The notes: generated from the sequence alone by a model not told the origin. A stretch of 64,000 nt of DNA from Mercenaria mercenaria (GCF_021730395.1 NC_069371.1:74244001-74308000); one strand, 5' to 3'. Positions 1 to 11,263 are shown, numbered from the stretch's first letter. Program-made: numbers and translations.

Positions 1-2
1 CT

Positions 3-692
3 CACTCAAGGGTTCGTGTCTTGCATACAGTACGTTCAGATTGTATGAACCAGTTGCAGAATCAAGGATTTACAAATCCAGAAGTATTCGTCATTAGCAA
101 TTTTGATGTAAACGAGTTTGATTTCGGACAACTGTCGGAACGCCTCATTCGGGATGCTCCTGATATCAAACGGGAAGCTTTAACACTATCGTTAACCATT
201 CTTACCGAAAAAGTAATTAGAGCCAAAGAAAGGTATCTACGGAAAAGAATATACGTTGTTTCCATTGCCTCTGCTGCAGCTGCTGCAGTTCCAATACCAG
301 GCGTTGGCTTTAGTGTGGATATCGCCTTACTACTGGAAGAAGCTCTGTTTTATCGCAAGCAGCTACGGCTCGATAAAACCTCAGTCCAAGAAAATGCTGC
401 AGCATTGAATATTTCAGTAAGCGAATTGCAACAGAAACTTAATTTACAAAGCCAGATAATTTCTTACTCTGCTAGAGGGCTCCTTGCTTTCTTCGGAAGC
501 CTTGGAATATCAAATGTCTCTGAAAACGTTCTAAAGGTTGCACTTCCGCTCGTCGGCTGTCTGATTGCCGCCGGAATGTCTTATGGAGTCCAGGTGTACT
601 GTTTAAATAAGCTCTTAGATACTATGGTAAATGACGCATTGCGTATTAATGCGGAAATGAACATCGTCTTTGCTAGAAATGCCATGGCCTAG
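3..692 (+). CDS. Immunity-related GTPase (IRG) family, C-terminal helical part, 5' end off window
   Basis: The frame is open from the window edge to the TAG at 690-692, so the start and the G domain (P-loop, switch regions) lie upstream. About 229 residues are visible. The early segment VRSDCMNQLQNQGF...EVFVISNFDV matches the end of the IRG G domain and the linker, where family members read '..R.DC..NL...G...P.VFLISNFD'. Next come an ALTLSL stretch, a basic RAKERYLRKRI helix, a hydrophobic Ala/Val segment (VVSIASAAAAAVPIPGVG), an LRLDKTSVQENAAAL block and a second hydrophobic helix near ALPLVGCLIAAGMSYG. This order is that of the IRG helical domain. IRG proteins are dynamin-like, often membrane-bound GTPases of cell-autonomous immunity, and molluscs have them. 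Function here is inferred from family. No intron is seen in the visible part. Confidence 0.85.
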   Translation, partial: HSRVRVLHTVRSDCMNQLQNQGFTNPEVFVISNFDVNEFDFGQLSERLIRDAPDIKREALTLSLTILTEKVIRAKERYLRKRIYVVSIASAAAAAVPIPGVGFSVDIALLLEEALFYRKQLRLDKTSVQENAAALNISVSELQQKLNLQSQIISYSARGLLAFFGSLGISNVSENVLKVALPLVGCLIAAGMSYGVQVYCLNKLLDTMVNDALRINAEMNIVFARNAMA

Positions 693-744
693 ATTCAAAG
701 GACATAAACTGAAGATAACAGGGAAGATTTGGTGTGACTACTAT

Positions 745-750
745 AATAAA
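745..750 (+). promoter_or_regulatory. Candidate polyadenylation signal AATAAA for the IRG gene
   Basis: AATAAA lies 53 bases after the IRG stop codon, a plausible place for 3'-end processing. A second AATAAA is near 927. Which one is used cannot be told from sequence. Confidence 0.45.
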
Positions 751-3700
751 CACATTTTGAATGCTTATCAAGATTAATGCTGCATTATTTGAATGAATTG
801 CATTACTTTTAGTGGCACGCTTAATATCTGAACGAATTGACTGGTGGATATAAATTTGAATGTAATGTAGCCGGGGAGCCAAGGCATAAAGTTTAGTCTG
901 CTTAAATTGCACGAAAGAGTATTTAAATAAATTACATTTGTACTTTCCAAATGAGAAGTATGCTAGAAAAGCTTTCATTGCCTTTCATTAATGTTTCTCG
1001 TATTTATCAAATGGTAAACAACGGGTTGTTAATTCTAATTATCGGTTGTAAAATACATGCATTTTCCTACCCCCTTTTTCTATTTAAATCTTTTAAATAC
1101 CTTTTATCCATCTTTATAGTGTCAAAAATATAGACTATATTGTATACTTAATAATAATAATCTCCTTGATTGTTGGTCGAATATTTTATTACATATATTT
1201 TGCATTATACATGTATATTAATTTAGTGGGCGGGGTACATAAAATACCCCCGGATTTGCATATTTCTCTGCCAAACCTGAACTAGACTTTATATACATTA
1301 TTTTCTACTCTTCTGGACTATTTCGCAGCTGTATTAATAAATGATTTTGAGATATGGTCATTTTAAAGTTTACTTCTTCCTACTTTAATTTTTAAGTTAA
1401 ATATTTTTATTTTATTCTCTGGCATTTTAGGTGTCAAATTTTGTAATAAAATGTACTTAAAATGAGTACATACCATTTCTTAATATAAACGTTAGAAAGT
1501 AAGTAAAATATTGAAACCAGTTTTTATATCAAGATCCCAATCTTTTTTAATATGTAAAACTATTTGAACTCATAAACCGTGTAGAAATGAAATACAATAC
1601 ATCAACAGGTAGTCAACTTAAAATTGATAGAAGAATTGTATGTATGATCAAGATTAATTTGTCATTTCATTAGTGTTACATTTGTATTTCTAAAACGTAA
1701 CTAAGCGATGAGGGCTTTCTTTTTAAACCTGGATGAGGATCTTCAGATCTCTAAATATAGAAAGAAAACCTTTACATTACATTTTATCGGTTGAAAAAAA
1801 ACAACATCAGGCCTGGGTGTCTCTGCGGAAACCACAGCATGTGTCAGGATTTGGTTCACTGGCAGTAAAGGGATCTGGATGCAAATATACATAACGAAAA
1901 CAATTTGCAGATGCAAGGTCTTACTTTATGTGAAAATGCATCTTACGTGATGCTTTGTCTCATAGAATAATACCCCTTTTACTCTACCATCAGACGGTAA
2001 CCCTGATCATTTCCAATAATTCTCTATAAAGAGCATGTATTTTTTGCATCTAAATACCAAGTATTTATCACCACAGATGTCTGAAATAAGACTTATTTGT
2101 AAACAATCTAAAGCCACTTTAATATCATTAACTGAAACCTGGCTTATTTATAAATTAGTTCCTGTTTATGGCTAATGTGCTCAATTGTATTCTTTGCATC
2201 CAAAGAATCTTATAGATTTTATTAAAACATCATAATAGAAACCTTAAAGTGCCATTTGGTGGCTGTAAAATGTTAACCTGTACTTGAACACAGTGTTGTT
2301 ATACCATCTGGTCTTTCTGGGATCATGAAGTCTATCTAATACCTGTCATGCGCCGATGCTTTTTATTTTATTATTTTTTTTTTGTGGCGGGGTTGGGAAT
2401 GTAACACTTTTCATTACTTCTTAAGATGAAACTCAATCAAGCCGTGTCTGCTATCCTTTTGCGTTCTTTGCTTTCAGTGGATATTCTCAAAAGTTTTTGA
2501 ATTATATCTTATTCAATCTAAACCTATTGTTGTCGGCACTTGTTACAAGACTTCGAAATATACTTATTTGTGTGAGATATTATCATGGGTGATTTTGATA
2601 TTTATATGAATCAGAAAGCCCCTTCCCTATACAAAACATATAGGAATATTATAAAATATATTCAATTTTACGCAAACGTTGAGAACCAAGTAGAATTACG
2701 CACATATGTCAAACATTTTGATGAGCAATACCTAAATATCTAGGAGAACCTCTTCCAGTCTGGCGCTGTTTCCACTCGGGTTAGCAATCATTTTTACCTT
2801 TTGTTCTAGGAAAAATCAAAGGAGTTATTTAATAAGCACAATACCGTTAAGTCAATGTCTTTGAGAAAATATTGTAAGAAAAAATTCATCAAAAATTCCC
2901 AAGACTGTGACTGCACAAATGTTTAATGCTCATTGTTTCAATGCTGAATGCTCATCCTTGCAGGAATTATGTCTATCTTGGATTCTGTAGCCTCTGTTAA
3001 AAGATGAGGTTTGAAATAGGACTGTAACTTGCATATCTAAAGAAAATCACAGAAGTTACAGTTTCCTTTATTTAGGTTACTGACCGTTCCAAGGCGGTGT
3101 CTCTGTTTTCAACTGGTTTTTGTCTGTCTTGTATTGTCTGTTGCGTAAGTTTTCTTGTTTGTTGTAAGTGTTTTTCCCTCCTCCTCGCCCCCTATTGCCC
3201 CCTCCTTTCCTCTTGCAATTACGCTACCTTTTGCCTAACCTCTCCCTTTATGTAAGTTTTCGTGGCTCCCTTTTTTTTGCTGCCGGAATCCTAAGATGGT
3301 ATACGATCTGTTTTTTTTCCTACTTGTGTGGGTGCGTTTGTATGTTTGTGAGTCTAAAACGGTGCCGTACTGTTTTCTTATGTGTTGCTTGTTCGTTTTT
3401 CTGTTACTTAGTTGGGTGTGGTTGTGTGTTTATCTTTGGTACATGAGTGTTTGCACGTTGTAGTATGACTGTTATTAAGGAACGTGGCTTTCCCTTAGCT
3501 TATGTGTCCTTGTCAACTTTCACCTTCGGGTTCCCTTCCCCCCCCCCCCCCCCCCCTAATTTGCCCCTTACCATTTCCTTCCCCTCCTCCTATACTTAGC
3601 ATACATTAAAATGAACTTGTTGGATGTTTGAAGCAACTCGTCTGAAATATTTTTCCATAACAGCATTTTGTTGTGGGCCTACTTTGCAAATGCGTGGCTC

Positions 3701-3818
3701 TGGGGCTGTGTTTTTGGTGCTCTGTGCTTCCAAGAAGTCTACCTTTACCTATTATTTTTTGAAAATTCAGTGTCATATAAATCACTAAAGCACAGTATTT
3801 CTTTTCACAAGCGGCATT
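751..3818. other. Intergenic stretch without a recognised gene
   Basis: AT-rich DNA with no convincing coding region on either strand. The 92-codon frame near 3168-3446 falls in a pyrimidine-rich tract and looks like low-complexity translation. No known repeat end was recognised before the Polinton target site. Confidence 0.5.
3538..3556 (+). repeat. Poly-C run
   Basis: A run of about 19 C bases inside a longer pyrimidine-rich tract (about 3160-3600). It is prone to length error in sequencing. Confidence 0.9.
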
Positions 3819-3824
3819 GTTATT

Positions 3825-4635
3825 AGTAGTATAGGGGTCGGTTTGCAGGCAAACAAACGGGTGCCATCTTGGATGACCTAGTTACTATAAATAGTAACTC
3901 ATTTGCATATAAGAATTGAATTCACTGCACATGCGCGGCGGCCATTTTGAATATCATTTTTAGAATGACATCATCTTCCTAATTTAAGGATGACTTCACT
4001 CTGCTATTTAAATCTCCCAGAAGTATATAGAGCTGACTTATATACCTATCTAGGGCGTGTTCGCGCACATTGAGGGTCAGGTGCTCAGCCCTAGACGGGG
4101 AGATAACTTTAAAGCAAAATATTTCAAGAAAATCAAATAAATATTAATTATATTTGAACATATAGATTTATCTATAACCTAAATGAATAAATACATTGTA
4201 TGGTAAACAAAGAACTTATTAAGAATAAGCATAATATTTATCACATTTTTAATTTAAACCATTAAGCTTTATTTAAGATAGCTACTTTAGAAGTAACGTT
4301 AACTGAAAATAAAGTATTACATTTTTGTCGACGATGTTTCCTCCTTGGCGTCTACTGACCAAATGACTCCAATCATAAGAGTATTATTCCTAAATGCGCA
4401 TGCTCGGATCTATTTTTACGATGACTTGATAAGCTATATTTAGATAAGGTCATGAGTGCATCAAACGTGATCATGGTCAGAATGTCTAGCGTGTGTTGAT
4501 TTAAGGCCGGATAGACGGACAATAAAAAGTAAACATGTCAAAGTTAATCCCTTTAAAGTCGCCACAATGTCTGGCGTGTATTTATTTATGGACGGATGCA
4601 TTAACAAAGGCCTATTGATCTGTTCAAGTTAATCC
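3825..4635 (+). repeat. Left terminal inverted repeat of the Polinton
   Basis: About 810 bp that pair with the reverse complement of 11660-12470, with about four differences in the first 200 bases. It holds a TATAAATAG motif and a GGCCATTTT motif near the outer end, which could serve transcription. Similarity fades at about 4635. Confidence 0.92.
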
Positions 4636-4639
4636 GTGT

Positions 4640-6760
4640 ATTGAGTACGGGAAGGGAGGTGACATCAGGTCTGGGTCGCATATGGACCGAAGTGCCTCTT
4701 TCATACCATCAATGATATGATGTTAAAGAACATTTTTCTTAAACAATTGCCAACATTTTTAATGACCATCCAGAGTTTTAGAACCAGTAAAGGGCTTTTT
4801 TAAGAAGGTTGTAAAATCATCAAAATAAGACGTTTTAGGGTCCATTTTTACATTTTGGGTATCTGACATTTTTGAAAAGCCCAAAGGGTGTACTTTACCA
4901 TAAACTAGGTGCCAACCGGAAATGAAGTCATTAAAATTTCAAAGTCATCGTAAAGACTCAGGACCGGTACCGTTAGAAAGATCTTTTCGAGTAGGTTCAG
5001 AAAATATGTACAATTACGGGTCTATCTCTATCCGTTTTCCAGATATTGAGGTTTAAACCAGATTCATTCATCCGGAAACACCCGGCTTCATGCCTTTATT
5101 ATTAAAGATAACCTAGGCATGTTGGGTATCTAACCGAAGGTCTCGACTAGTACTATAAGTTGGTACACTCAAACCGGAAGTGAAATCAATCACGCGTAAA
5201 ATTCACGTTTTCTGCGCATCCCTAGACTCGAACCTGGTCAAGTAAGGTACCATTGGAAAGGTCTTTACAAGACGATTCGACACACAAGTACACACGCACA
5301 CACGCACACACACACACGTTCACGCACGCGCACACACACACACGCACACGCACACACACACGCACACACACAAGCACACGCGCACACACAAGTACACGCA
5401 CACACATACGCGCGCACACACACACACACATTCATGCACGCACGCACACACGTACGCGCCATTAAACAATATATGTAACATCATCAAAATATTCAAAATT
5501 ATCAAAATCATTCGGGCCTATTACCCTAGTACACAGATTGTGTCTGCAACTTCATTAACAGGTATCACAATAATATCTTCCTTTGTAACTTTACATTTGT
5601 CATCTATAGTTATTACAACAACATCATAGTCTCCGAAATTGAACATGCCAGTTCCACTACGGTGTAGATAATCCAACAAATCACACAATATTTCATATAT
5701 ATAATTTGGAACATTTTTTCAGAATTTTGAATTAACAAAGTATACACTTCAATATAATCGTACAAGTCTATGCATGAAATTCAACCTTCAGCGGATATTA
5801 AGTATTAATATTTTTTGACTTGAGATCGGCTTAAGATAATGTATGAAAGAGAACTGGCCAATGTTGACACTAATACTTTGAAAACTGTAAAAGCGGATTA
5901 AATTTCGGTCAATTTTATGACTTTTAGGAGAAAGTTATAGAAAAGAGTATTTTGTGTTATAAAACTTTTATAGTCCTTTAGGATACTGTCTTAAGTACAG
6001 ATAGGTTCTAGAAAGCCTATTTCGACCATTCTAGGAAATCGTCAAGATTTTCAATACACATAAATACAGTTAACATTGAACAATCAGTTTTCCCCATTTC
6101 GTGACACACTTTCTGTTTATCAATTCTGAGATGTTAATTTCATGTGATAGAATTCATAAAAATCTTTCATTTACATCCCCCATTCTCGATTCGATTTTCA
6201 ACCGTTATCGAGTTATGACGTAACAGCGATTTTTAAACCTTTCTTAAACTTTCAAATAAACTCTTGAAACAGGTAGCATTGGAAAGATCTCGTCGCATAG
6301 GTTCAGAAAATGTATAGATATTTACCTCTATCTTGATCCGTTCCCAAGATATTGGCGTTTAAAGATTGAAGTGACGTCATTGCAAACGTTTTTGAGCGGT
6401 AAATTCAAATTTCGCAACCAAAATTTTGAAAATGTAATTTCTCCTCTATTTGTGGACCGATTTTAATGATCTTGGTGTCAAACCAAAACACTTGACGAGA
6501 CCTAAGTGTTGGTAGCACACAACCGGAAATGAAATCACTCGTGCGTAAAATATCGATTTTCTCCTTTATTACTCAACCGACTATACGCGTGTTTGGTATC
6601 CTACGAAAGGTTTTGACTAGTACTATTTCATTGTTTGCACTAAAAGAATATGGGGTCACTCACGCATAAAATGCGTCAAAGTAAGCTTACCTGATCCTTA
6701 CACTTTGACATCAAAAATGACAATGAACGAATTCACAGGGTAAAGTAAAATAAATAGAGT
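4640..6760 (+). other. Non-coding Polinton interior with diverged internal repeats
   Basis: No frame longer than about 60 codons outside the CA array. A module beginning near 'GGTACC(A/G)TTGGAAAGRTCT' and running through 'GGTTCAGAAAAT', 'TATCTCTATC' and 'AGATATTG' occurs around 4968, 5245 (cut short by the CA array) and 6270. A second module with 'GACTAGTACTAT' occurs near 5145 and 6610. These are old direct repeats. Their role is unknown. Confidence 0.6.
5281..5460 (+). repeat. CA/CACG microsatellite
   Basis: An imperfect (CA)n tract with interspersed CGCA steps. All long frames here, on both strands, are repeat translations (His/Thr/Arg or Cys/Val). Confidence 0.95.
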
Positions 6761-6769
6761 CAGAGCAAT

Positions 6770-6920
6770 GTTCTGATTAGTCAGTAAAGGTTATAGCAAT
6801 GCTCTGATTGGCTAGCGATATGACGCATTCTGATTGGTTTAATTCTCAAAGAAAGGCTAGCTTACATGTTAAAACTTGTCATTTCCATGCTGGAATTTCT
6901 ATTTTTAACCAGCCAATGAA
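6770..6920 (+). promoter_or_regulatory. Cluster of CCAAT-type boxes upstream of the Polinton small-protein genes
   Basis: CTGATTAG near 6773, then TCTGATTGGCT near 6803 and TCTGATTGGTT near 6829, then a direct GCCAATGAAATC near 6912. These are inverted and direct CCAAT motifs within 150 bases and 120-270 bases before the start at 7038. A promoter role is inferred. Confidence 0.4.
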
Positions 6921-7037
6921 ATCACTCCCCTTTCTACATAAGCCTTGCTTTGAAAATGAGTCCCTTCGAAACATGTATATTAGAGCACGCTTTTAGTTAG
7001 TCAAATCAGTCTGACTTTAGACGTCAACGCTTACAGT

Positions 7038-7442
7038 ATGGAAAACTCTCGCCATTCAAATGTCATCATCAAACGACAAAAAGCAATCATCTTATGCACG
7101 ATTATACTTATTGTTATATTTACCTTGCCTTTCGCTTTAGCGTTTGCGACTAAGAATTCAACTACACACGTAGATTATGAAATTAAAGTGAATGAAAACC
7201 AGACTGCCTACCACTATATGAAACAGTTCGATATACAGCAAAACGTATATAATACTGTCTGCAACAGAGATAGTGAAATCCTAGTGGCTTTGAGACGTTT
7301 CATAAATCACACCGCAAGTATCATTGGAATACAACTTTACCTTAAGCAGTGGAAATCAATCATACAACTTCTTCCTAAAATCGACGCAGCCATCATTGAA
7401 GCACAAAGCATTCAGAATGTTACATATCGACACAAAGGCTAG
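7038..7442 (+). CDS. Polinton-borne small membrane-anchored protein, unknown family
   Basis: A 134-codon frame with a single strong hydrophobic segment at about residues 17-37 (AIILCTIILIVIFTLPFALA), after a short basic N terminus, so a signal anchor with most of the protein outside or lumenal is predicted. Several N-x-T/S sites follow. No recognised domain. It is the first visible gene after the CCAAT cluster and reads in the same direction as the other Polinton genes. It may be one of the variable accessory proteins of the element. The frame looks whole; whether it is expressed is unknown. Confidence 0.5.
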   Translation: MENSRHSNVIIKRQKAIILCTIILIVIFTLPFALAFATKNSTTHVDYEIKVNENQTAYHYMKQFDIQQNVYNTVCNRDSEILVALRRFINHTASIIGIQLYLKQWKSIIQLLPKIDAAIIEAQSIQNVTYRHKG

Positions 7443-7459
7443 AAATACTATAACAACGA

Positions 7460-7838
7460 TCATTGCACCACCACCACACCACCACCACCACCTCCTCCAC
7501 CACCACACCACCACACCACCACTAACTCCTCTACATCCACATACACCACCACCACCACCACATACACCACCACCACCACCACCTCCACCACCACATCCAC
7601 CACCACCACCTCCTCCACCATCACCACCACCACCACCACCTCCACCACCACCACCACCACCACCACGTCCTCCACCACCACCACCACCACCTCCACCACC
7701 ACCACCTCCACCACAACCTCCACCACCACCACCTCCTCCACCACCTCCTCCACCACCACTTCCACCACCTCCACCTCCACCTCCACCTCCACCACCTCCA
7801 TTACTACCACCACCACCACCACACCACCACCATTACTG
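7460..7838 (+). repeat. (ACC)n / (CCTCCA)n microsatellite
   Basis: About 380 bp of nearly pure ACC/CCA/CCT triplets. It lies just after the membrane-protein frame. Pro/His-rich or Val/Glu-rich frames across it are repeat translations. Confidence 0.95.
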
Positions 7839-7916
7839 ACAATAATTCTGACAGCAAAATATGCTTTAAAAGCGTAAGAATGGCATTTAAAATTTGTAAG
7901 AATACAAAGCAGTGTC

Positions 7917-8143
7917 TTGTTGTATGAAAATAATTTTACATCTACTTCACAAATGAATAAGTGCCCTCTATGTCACCAGTCATTCTCTAGGCGCGACGCC
8001 ATGCTGAGACATCAACGTAATAAGCATTGGAGTGACGACCACACTGGGAACTATTCACCATCATTACAAATATTGAACACTTCAAGAGAGACGACGTTTC
8101 AACATCCATTTTCTATGGTCGTTTCTGGACCAAGTGGTAGTGG
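7917..8143 (+). pseudogene. Polinton fossil piece: C2H2 zinc finger followed by the beginning of a packaging-ATPase P-loop region
   Basis: One C2H2 finger is visible (CPLCHQSF...HQRNKH), followed by a stretch with a glycine-rich P-loop start as in the FtsK/HerA-like ATPases of Polintons, adenovirus IVa2-like in role. The region ends where the AACAAGAG element at 8144-9123 has entered. Broken; part of the 3825-12470 fossil. Confidence 0.75.
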
Positions 8144-9123
8144 AACAAGAGCTGTCGGAGGACAGCAATGCTCGACTATTCAACAGCCTTGTCAATTGAA
8201 TGAATACAAAAGTTGAAAAAGGGGCATAATTTTGTAAAATGCAAAGTAGAGGTATTGAACCTCTGTACTGCATGTCATATCATGACAGTGAACAAGTGTG
8301 TGAAGTTTCAATCCTTTCCAATTTGTGGATACTGAGATACCAGCTTACATACAAAAACTTCACAAAAAACTGCTAAGTCAAAGGGGCATAATTTTGTAAA
8401 AATTCCAAGTAGAGTTATGGGACCTTCACAGTGCATGTTAGATCATGACAGTGAACAAGTGTGTGAAGTTTCAATCCATTCCAATTAGTGGATACTGAGA
8501 TATCAGATTACATACAAAAATTTAACCAAAAACTGCTAAGTCGAAAAAGGGGCATAATTTTGAAAAAAAAGAGAGTAGAGTTATGGGACTTGCTTAGTGC
8601 ATGTCAGATCATGATAGTGAACAAGTATGTGAAGTTTCAATCCATTCCCATTAGTAAGTACTGAGATACCAGCTTACATACAAAACCTTAACCAAAAATT
8701 TCTAAGTCGAAAAAGGGGCATAATTTTGTAAAAAAGCAAAATAGAGTTATGGAACCTGTGCAATGTAGATCAGTTCATCACAGTGAATAAGTGTGTGAAG
8801 TTTCAATCCATTCCCACAAGTGGTTACTGAGTTACCAGCTTACATACAAAACCTTAACCAAAAATTTCTAAGTCGAAAAAGGGGCATAATTTTGTAAAAA
8901 AGCAAAATAGAGTTATGGAACCTGTGCAATGTAAGTCAGTTTGTCACAGTGAATAAGTGTGTGAAGTTTCAATCCATTACCACAAGTGGTTACTGAGATA
9001 CCAGCTTACATACAAAACCTTAACCAAAATCGGGACGCGGACGCGGACGCAGACGCCGACGCCGACGCCGACGCCGACGCATGGGCGAGTGCAATAGCTC
9101 ACTATTCTATGAATAGTCGAGCT
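8144..9123 (+). mobile_element. AACAAGAG-family element, type A (copy A1), nested in the Polinton
   Basis: It starts AACAAGAGCTGTCGG, where CTGTC and GACAG form a small hairpin, and ends ATAGTCGAGCT. Inside are about five tandem units of about 165 bp ('AAAGGGGCATAATTTTGTAA'...), then a GACGCC/GACGCGG mini-array (about 9032-9080). The left flank ends in GTGG and the right flank starts AAAAACTG, so it sits at an A-run with no target duplication. Near its 3' end a short inverted motif (CTATTC...GAATAG) echoes the head's CGACTATTC. Its length (980 bp) matches the net length of copy L2b (39081-42240 less its insert). Confidence 0.85.
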
Positions 9124-9124
9124 A

Positions 9125-10101
9125 AAAACTGAATGGACAAGGAAACTGCTATCATCAAATCTTGTAAGACCTCAGCCTCAGCGTATCATATGGTGTTTTG
9201 GACAATGGCAACCATTGTATGATGAACTTCAGCGTGAAATCCCCGGTGTCGAATTTGTACACGGTATTCCAGACTACTTGAATGATTCCCAGTATATAAA
9301 TGTTAGTCAAAGGAACCTGCTGGTCTTTGACGACTTGATGACTGAAGCTAAATGCGATCAAAGATTTGCTGATCTCTTCACCACAGGAACATATCTGTCG
9401 TATATCTCACCCAAAATTTGTTTCCTCAAGGTAAAGCCTGCAGAGATATCGCTTTGAATACGCAGTATCTGGTGCTATTTAATAATCCTATTGATAGACA
9501 GCAAGTGGCTACATTTGCAAGAAGAATATATCCTCCGTCTAGCAACATCTTTATGAAACGGTTTGAACGAGCGACATCAAGACCTCACGGTTATTTGGTA
9601 ATAGACTTAAAATCGAGCACCCCAGAACAACACCGTTTACGTGAAAACATTTTCGAGGCAAACACTCCAGAAAAGAGAAAACGAACAGATGATGAATATA
9701 AACAAGAAGACTATTTCAATGGTGAAGGATACTTATCTGATAAAAATGATGACAAGTTTGAAGATGAAGAGGAAGATTCTGATGACCATGATGATGATGA
9801 TAGTGATGATGAAACAGAAAACAGAAATAGTGACACAAGCTTTGTAAAGAAACGATCTTTGATCAAGGGACCTCCAGGTAAACGTAGAAAAGTTGAGATT
9901 ATAGAAGAGCGATCACGCCGTGAGATATGGGATAAGCGTTTTCAGGATCCTCTCAGACAATCTATTAAAGAACAATTTAAAGCTAAAGTTAACAACTATA
10001 CAGAACAAGGGCTCTCTTTTAAAGAAGCGTACCGTCGCACTGCTAATGATGAATTGCCTCAATTAAGAAAGAGACTGAGACAAATTATGCCCGATTTCTA
10101 A
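9125..10101 (+). pseudogene. Polinton fossil piece: packaging-ATPase remainder with acidic tail
   Basis: Continues the ATPase on the far side of the nested element. Family signs include a QRNLLVFDDLM Walker-B-like stretch and an LVLFNNPIDRQQVATFARRIYP block typical of Polinton ATPases. After the ATPase-like part comes a strongly acidic Asp/Glu run (about 9750-9830) and a basic C-terminal part. It is broken, with about one further break besides the insertion. Identification is by family resemblance. Confidence 0.75.
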
Positions 10102-10331
10102 TTGACTTTTATGAGCTACAAAACGACCCTACTCAGCAGCAGATTCTACAGTCGGCTAAAAAACTAAGAAGTCAGCACGGCATGACTGTCAAAGAATCTA
10201 TTCGGCAAGCCATTGCCCTTAGAAAAGACCTATTTGATGAGTTGTGGCCCGATCATAAAAGCAAAGAAGAATATTCAATAGATGATAATAAAGAAAGTGA
10301 TGACGATGAAGAATCGGATGATGATGAATGA
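10102..10331 (+). pseudogene. Polinton small acidic-tailed protein piece
   Basis: An open stretch of about 75 codons with helix-rich content and a closing Asp/Glu run. Unknown family. It may belong to the preceding region or be a separate small protein; this cannot be decided here. Confidence 0.4.
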
Positions 10332-10377
10332 ACGTTGTAAGAAGGATTAGCGTGCTTTAACTTTTCATCATGCCAAA

Positions 10378-10806
10378 ATGGGTTCAATAGAGGTATACGA
10401 TTATAAACAAGAAAAATGGGTACCGGATAAACCGGCCCCGGAAAAATGGATACAACACTTCAAAGACTTGAGGGACGGATATGTGTATCCTGATCATATG
10501 GGCCGTTACATCGTGGGTAGCGGTGCTCATCTTAGAAAAATGGCTGAACTGAAAGAGAAACAAGAAAGAGAAGCACAAGAACAAAAAGGGGAAGATCTCC
10601 CCGTAGTAAAACTTGTGACACCCGTAGCCCAAGCGGTTGATATTGCTAGGTCGGAAGTAAGACGGTCACGAAAGCATAGTGATCTAAAGCGACATAGGAA
10701 TACATTGGACACGCCTATGAGTCGTGATTTAGACAGCCCACGACGTAAGAAATATCGCAAAAATATGACCCAAGATACTCTGGATTGGAACACCTATACA
10801 TTTTAA
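10378..10806 (+). CDS. Polinton-borne small basic protein, unknown family
   Basis: A 142-codon frame, open throughout. The N-terminal third is Trp/Tyr/Pro-rich (YDYKQEKWVPDKPAPEKW), the middle is a charged helix (residues about 58-72), and the C-terminal half is rich in Arg/Lys. Small proteins of this look sit next to the protease in animal Polintons; I could not match it to a named one. Its stop is one base before the protease start codon, so the two were probably read from one transcript. Function unknown; a virion or DNA-associated role is a guess. Confidence 0.55.
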   Translation: MGSIEVYDYKQEKWVPDKPAPEKWIQHFKDLRDGYVYPDHMGRYIVGSGAHLRKMAELKEKQEREAQEQKGEDLPVVKLVTPVAQAVDIARSEVRRSRKHSDLKRHRNTLDTPMSRDLDSPRRKKYRKNMTQDTLDWNTYTF

Positions 10807-10807
10807 A

Positions 10808-11221
10808 ATGAATAACTATGAACTCGAGGAAATGTTAAAAGAGTACCCTGTGACAATATGCGCGGCGGACCAACTTCAGATACGTAGGGGACAATACGTC
10901 ATTTCAAATACAGACACGAGCCAGGGATCAGGAAAACATTGGGTGGCCTTTTATTTTCCAAAAAGGGGACCCGACGAATTTTTCGATTCACTAGGTAATA
11001 GACCAGAGCACTACAAAGTTCATTTTGAGCAAGTGTTAAAAAAGCGTTATTGGATGAATTTCAGTCAAATACAGGATACAGATTCAAACATATGCGGGCT
11101 GTATTGCGTATATTACATTATGAACAGATGTTCTGGACGAAAAATGAAGGACATTTTAAAACCGTTTGATGTGTATTGCAAGAAGTTGAATGATGACTTT
11201 ATTTTGTCTTATTTTAGTTGA
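10808..11221 (+). CDS. Polinton adenain-type cysteine protease (PRO)
   Basis: A 137-codon frame with the layout of adenovirus-like maturation proteases: GKHWVAFYF (His44), EFFDSLG (Asp60), a Gln in SQIQD, and SNICGLYC (Cys96). In related viruses this protease matures virion proteins. Length fits the compact Polinton forms. The frame looks whole, but the element around it is broken and appears to lack capsid genes. The start is the ATG directly after the upstream stop; spacing suggests co-transcription with 10378-10806. Confidence 0.9.
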   Translation: MNNYELEEMLKEYPVTICAADQLQIRRGQYVISNTDTSQGSGKHWVAFYFPKRGPDEFFDSLGNRPEHYKVHFEQVLKKRYWMNFSQIQDTDSNICGLYCVYYIMNRCSGRKMKDILKPFDVYCKKLNDDFILSYFS

Positions 11222-11257
11222 TACATGTTACCTGTATTAGTGATACAAGCTTTGGCA

Positions 11258-11263
11258 ATAAAA
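11258..11263 (+). promoter_or_regulatory. Candidate polyadenylation signal AATAAA after the protease gene
   Basis: AATAAA about 40 bases after the protease stop and before the right inverted repeat, a natural end for the + strand transcript of the element. Confidence 0.5.

Noticed and set aside
5222-5511. Cys/Val-rich and His/Thr-rich frames on both strands
   Set aside because: Translations of the CA microsatellite.
7324-7839. Long Pro/His-rich frame (171 codons)
   Set aside because: It is the translation of an ACC microsatellite and its first part overlaps the membrane-protein frame out of register.
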